DNA of 47,830 bases from an uncultured Burkholderiales bacterium (GTDB lineage: Bacteria; Pseudomonadota; Gammaproteobacteria; Burkholderiales; Burkholderiaceae_C). Where the stretch lies: contig CAILCI010000074.1 in NCBI GenBank assembly GCA_903832625.1, positions 1 through 47,830 on the forward strand, written 5' to 3'. Shown here in pieces: positions 46,411-47,830 of this stretch. How positions within the stretch are numbered: position 1 is the stretch's first letter; every line of letters begins with the position of its first letter. Position numbers and translations under genes: made by a program. A model generated the notes under the pieces. The model worked only from the letters and a program-made list of their open reading frames with translations, had not been told where the DNA came from and ran no database searches.

Positions 46411-47080
46411 GTTGGGTTTTGTTTTCTTCTTTGTCGTCCTCAGTGCTTCTTGATGCGTATAAAGAGCTTGAAGCTAGATATTGTTTTTTTGCGGTTTCTA
46501 TGGCCTCTGAAACCTCTGGAGTGCTAGATCCTGGAAAAACTGAAGCCAAGTCTTGATGCCCAGCCGCAAAGTTGGCAGCATTTACAAGATTAAATAATTT
46601 TTTGGCATTTATTAATTCGTTATTATCCCTATACCAGACCCCGGGAGAATATGATACTCCATATAACTCGGCTAACAAGTTATATTTTTTATTTGGGTCA
46701 AAATTGAGGCGCTCCATTGTTTCAGGGTTGTAAAAGCTTGGGCATGGAGGTGGAAAATATAATTCATTTGATTTAAAAATACCTGTTTCACGAAGTTTAG
46801 TCCATAATTCATTTGCTTCATTATCGGTGATGTCATTGAGATCATAATCTCGCAAAATGGCTGTAACTTGATCAAATTCAGCGCCTGTATAACGGTTTTT
46901 ATTGGAAGTATTGTTGGTAAGTATTGAAGAAGATGCCGCAATCAAATTATTTGCCGGTGTTGCAGGTTTTTCATTGACTTGAAAGGTTTTAAATGCCGTC
47001 GGTTGATTGTCAACTTTGGGTGATTTGGTCACAGCCGGATTGGCATAAGTCGGTGTTGGGTGAATAGATTGGATTGACAT
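46361..47080 (-). CDS. Orphan 239-residue protein of AT-rich cassette, function unknown
   Basis: I do not recognise this protein. It has no signal peptide or membrane helix. The first 60 residues are polar and Pro/Thr/Asn-rich, probably disordered. A helical part follows at about 65-110 (FDQVTAILRDYDLNDITDNE, then ELWTKLRETGIFKSNELYF), whose DYDLNDITDNE has the acidic spacing of a calcium loop but is one residue off the EF-hand pattern. The rest includes NPNKKYNLLAELYGVSYSPG-like sequence and a helix-rich segment, then a charged tail ending in KPHVPAPAAP. Its ribosome binding site GGAGAAAG (47090-47083) overlaps the TAG of the upstream gene, so the pair is coupled. The last 50 bases overlap boxR. 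Base use is markedly AT-richer than boxR. Confidence 0.7.
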   Translation of the reverse strand: MSIQSIHPTPTYANPAVTKSPKVDNQPTAFKTFQVNEKPATPANNLIAASSSILTNNTSNKNRYTGAEFDQVTAILRDYDLNDITDNEANELWTKLRETGIFKSNELYFPPPCPSFYNPETMERLNFDPNKKYNLLAELYGVSYSPGVWYRDNNELINAKKLFNLVNAANFAAGHQDLASVFPGSSTPEVSEAIETAKKQYLASSSLYASRSTEDDKEENKTQLKPTISKPHVPAPAAP

Positions 47081-47089
47081 TTCTTTCTC

Positions 47090-47572
47090 CTATTGAATAA
47101 ATATGCTTGTGGTGAATGTATTTTTGGGATAATTGATAGAGGTCGACTGGAAAGTGAATAAGCCATTCCCCGGCCCGTTTAAGCGCCAACGTTTTCTAAA
47201 GCCAATGACTGGATTGCCTGGTTTACACTTGTTGCTGGGAATGCCATATACAAGACACAATGGATCATTCGCTACCATATTGGATATATTCAATACGGAA
47301 TTCTTATATTTTGCAATATATGCACTCCCATAACCCATTTCTTCTGTGGTGACAACGACAGCACTCAAAGGCGAGGCCAAGGCTCTGCCAGTTCGAGTTG
47401 CTTGCGCAACAGCTTCAAAAGTCTCATTAGGAACAGGCAGGGTGGATAGGTGACTGGTGCCTTGCGTGTCAATTGGCGCCGCATAAATGTGCATCAGCTG
47501 GTCTGCCTGTTGCGCCCAGCCACTCAAGCTAGCAAGTGAACACAAAAAAACCGGAAGAAATTTTCGCTTCAT
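47090..47572 (-). CDS. Orphan secreted 160-residue protein of AT-rich cassette
   Basis: Unrecognised secreted protein. A signal peptide with basic start (MKRKF), hydrophobic core (LPVFLCSLASLSG) and an Ala cut site near residue 20 (WAQQ) is clear. The mature part has an alternating polar/hydrophobic pattern without repeats, contains PLCLVYGIPSNKCKPGN with two cysteines that could pair, and ends in a strand-like TFTTSIFIQ. AGGAG (reverse strand, around 47583-47579) is a good ribosome binding site for the ATG at 47572. It is the first gene of a two-gene cassette, with a nine-base gap to the next gene. An AT-rich 213-base leader shared with boxC stands upstream. Confidence 0.72.
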   Translation of the reverse strand: MKRKFLPVFLCSLASLSGWAQQADQLMHIYAAPIDTQGTSHLSTLPVPNETFEAVAQATRTGRALASPLSAVVVTTEEMGYGSAYIAKYKNSVLNISNMVANDPLCLVYGIPSNKCKPGNPVIGFRKRWRLNGPGNGLFTFQSTSINYPKNTFTTSIFIQ

Positions 47573-47700
47573 GTCGATCTCCTGTAGTGAAGTGTGTATT
47601 TTTTTACTATTATGAATTATTTACAAACCTAAGTATTAATTTTATTTTAATATGCACTTAAAAAAAATCCACATTGAGGCTTGTTGATCAAGGGTAAATC

Positions 47701-47747
47701 TGCATAAAAATGCAGTTGCAAAAACGAAAGAGATGCACTATGATGCA
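47701..47747 (+). promoter_or_regulatory. Two TGCA-N6-TGCA elements in front of boxC (probable BoxR operator)
   Basis: TGCATAAAAATGCA (47701-47714) and TGCACTATGATGCA (47734-47747) are exact TGCA-N6-TGCA elements; a lone TGCA lies at 47717-47720 and another at 47653-47656. TGCACTAT is shared letter for letter with the first boxR element. The second element covers the predicted -10 box of boxC, which fits repression by blocking polymerase. The AT-rich cassette promoter on the other strand lies within 150 bases and could be affected too. Confidence 0.7.
47716..47744 (+). promoter_or_regulatory. Sigma-70 promoter of boxC
   Basis: TTGCAA (47716-47721) and TATGAT (47739-47744) stand exactly 17 bases apart, a good match to sigma-70 consensus. 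The predicted start lies about 35 bases before the ATG at 47786. The -10 box sits inside the TGCA-N6-TGCA element at 47734-47747, so operator and promoter are one. Confidence 0.6.
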
Positions 47748-47785
47748 CTTTAATTCCTGCCGCAGCCCTACTTGTTGGAGACACC

Positions 47786-47830
47786 ATGACCCAAGCCACC
47801 GTTGTCGATTACCGCATCGAACCCAGCCAA
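47786..47830 (+). CDS. boxC: 5' end of a probable benzoyl-CoA-dihydrodiol lyase gene (cut by window end)
   Basis: Only 15 codons are visible (MTQATVVDYRIEPSQ). The VDYRxxPS motif near the N-terminus resembles BoxC, the lyase that opens the ring of 2,3-dihydrodihydroxybenzoyl-CoA in the aerobic hybrid benzoate pathway. Support comes mainly from context: a BoxR-type gene nearby and shared TGCA-N6-TGCA operators. GGAG at 47777-47780 is its ribosome binding site. The identity must be read from the sequence beyond the window. Confidence 0.6.
   Translation, partial: MTQATVVDYRIEPSQ

Noticed and set aside
46780-46875. EF-hand calcium site in the 239-residue orphan (DYDLNDITDNE)
   Set aside because: The hydrophobic and final acidic positions are one residue off the EF-hand loop pattern, so calcium binding is not claimed.

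Overview
The window looks like a chromosomal segment of a betaproteobacterium, order Burkholderiales, most likely Comamonadaceae (a Limnohabitans/Rhodoferax-like freshwater relative). The grounds are gene order and family content: obgE-proB, hemA-prfA-prmC, DUF971-ubiE-Tim44-like-ubiJ-ubiB, fmdB-DUF502-aspS, gpmA-ctpA-moeB, rhodanese-grxC-secB-gpsA, DUF3460-scpA-panB-panC and a BoxR-type benzoate regulator. No rRNA, tRNA, insertion sequence, prophage or CRISPR array was seen. Coding density is very high, with many 4-base ATGA overlaps, and no stretch over 300 bases lacks a gene.

Layout. 1-4.8 kb: end of obgE, proB, rppH (reverse), proS and a lytic transglycosylase. 4.8-8.9 kb: a Rid-family protein converging on the reverse operon hemA-prfA-prmC-grxD, which links tetrapyrrole synthesis, release factor 1 and the methylase that modifies it. 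8.9-13.2 kb: a small membrane protein and a 1290-residue flavin/iron-sulfur oxidoreductase. 13.2-17.6 kb: a ubiquinone block (DUF971, ubiE, Tim44-like protein, ubiJ, ubiB). 17.6-21.9 kb: a sodium:solute symporter, then fmdB-DUF502-aspS, closed by a strong terminator. 22.1-24.0 kb: an AT-richer pair, a secreted lipase and its membrane-anchored foldase. 24.1-30.3 kb: an alpha/beta hydrolase, a methyltransferase, an EEP-family/clsB pair, folE next to a BLUF blue-light sensor, and a DUF429 protein. 30.3-34.1 kb: an AT-rich palindrome-bearing leader, a MarR regulator, and the reverse operon gpmA-ctpA-moeB. 34.2-36.5 kb: rhodanese-grxC, terminator, secB-gpsA. 36.5-43.2 kb (reverse): panC, panB, scpA, DUF3460, sulP, metG. 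43.3-47.8 kb: an orphan lipoprotein, apbC, boxR, a two-gene AT-rich orphan cassette, and the first 15 codons of what is probably boxC.

Most of the window is core metabolism and translation. The accessory signals are the lipase/foldase insert, the BLUF-folE pair, the AT-rich MarR leader, the orphan lipoprotein, and above all the boxR-boxC junction. There, four TGCA-N6-TGCA elements sit two in front of boxR and two in front of boxC, one of them over the predicted -10 box. Between the two genes lies a reverse two-gene cassette of unknown function (a secreted 160-residue protein and a 239-residue protein whose gene end overlaps boxR by 50 bases).

Limits: functions are assigned by recognising motifs and family resemblance by eye. 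No database search, alignment score or computed base composition supports them. Promoter calls are by inspection.
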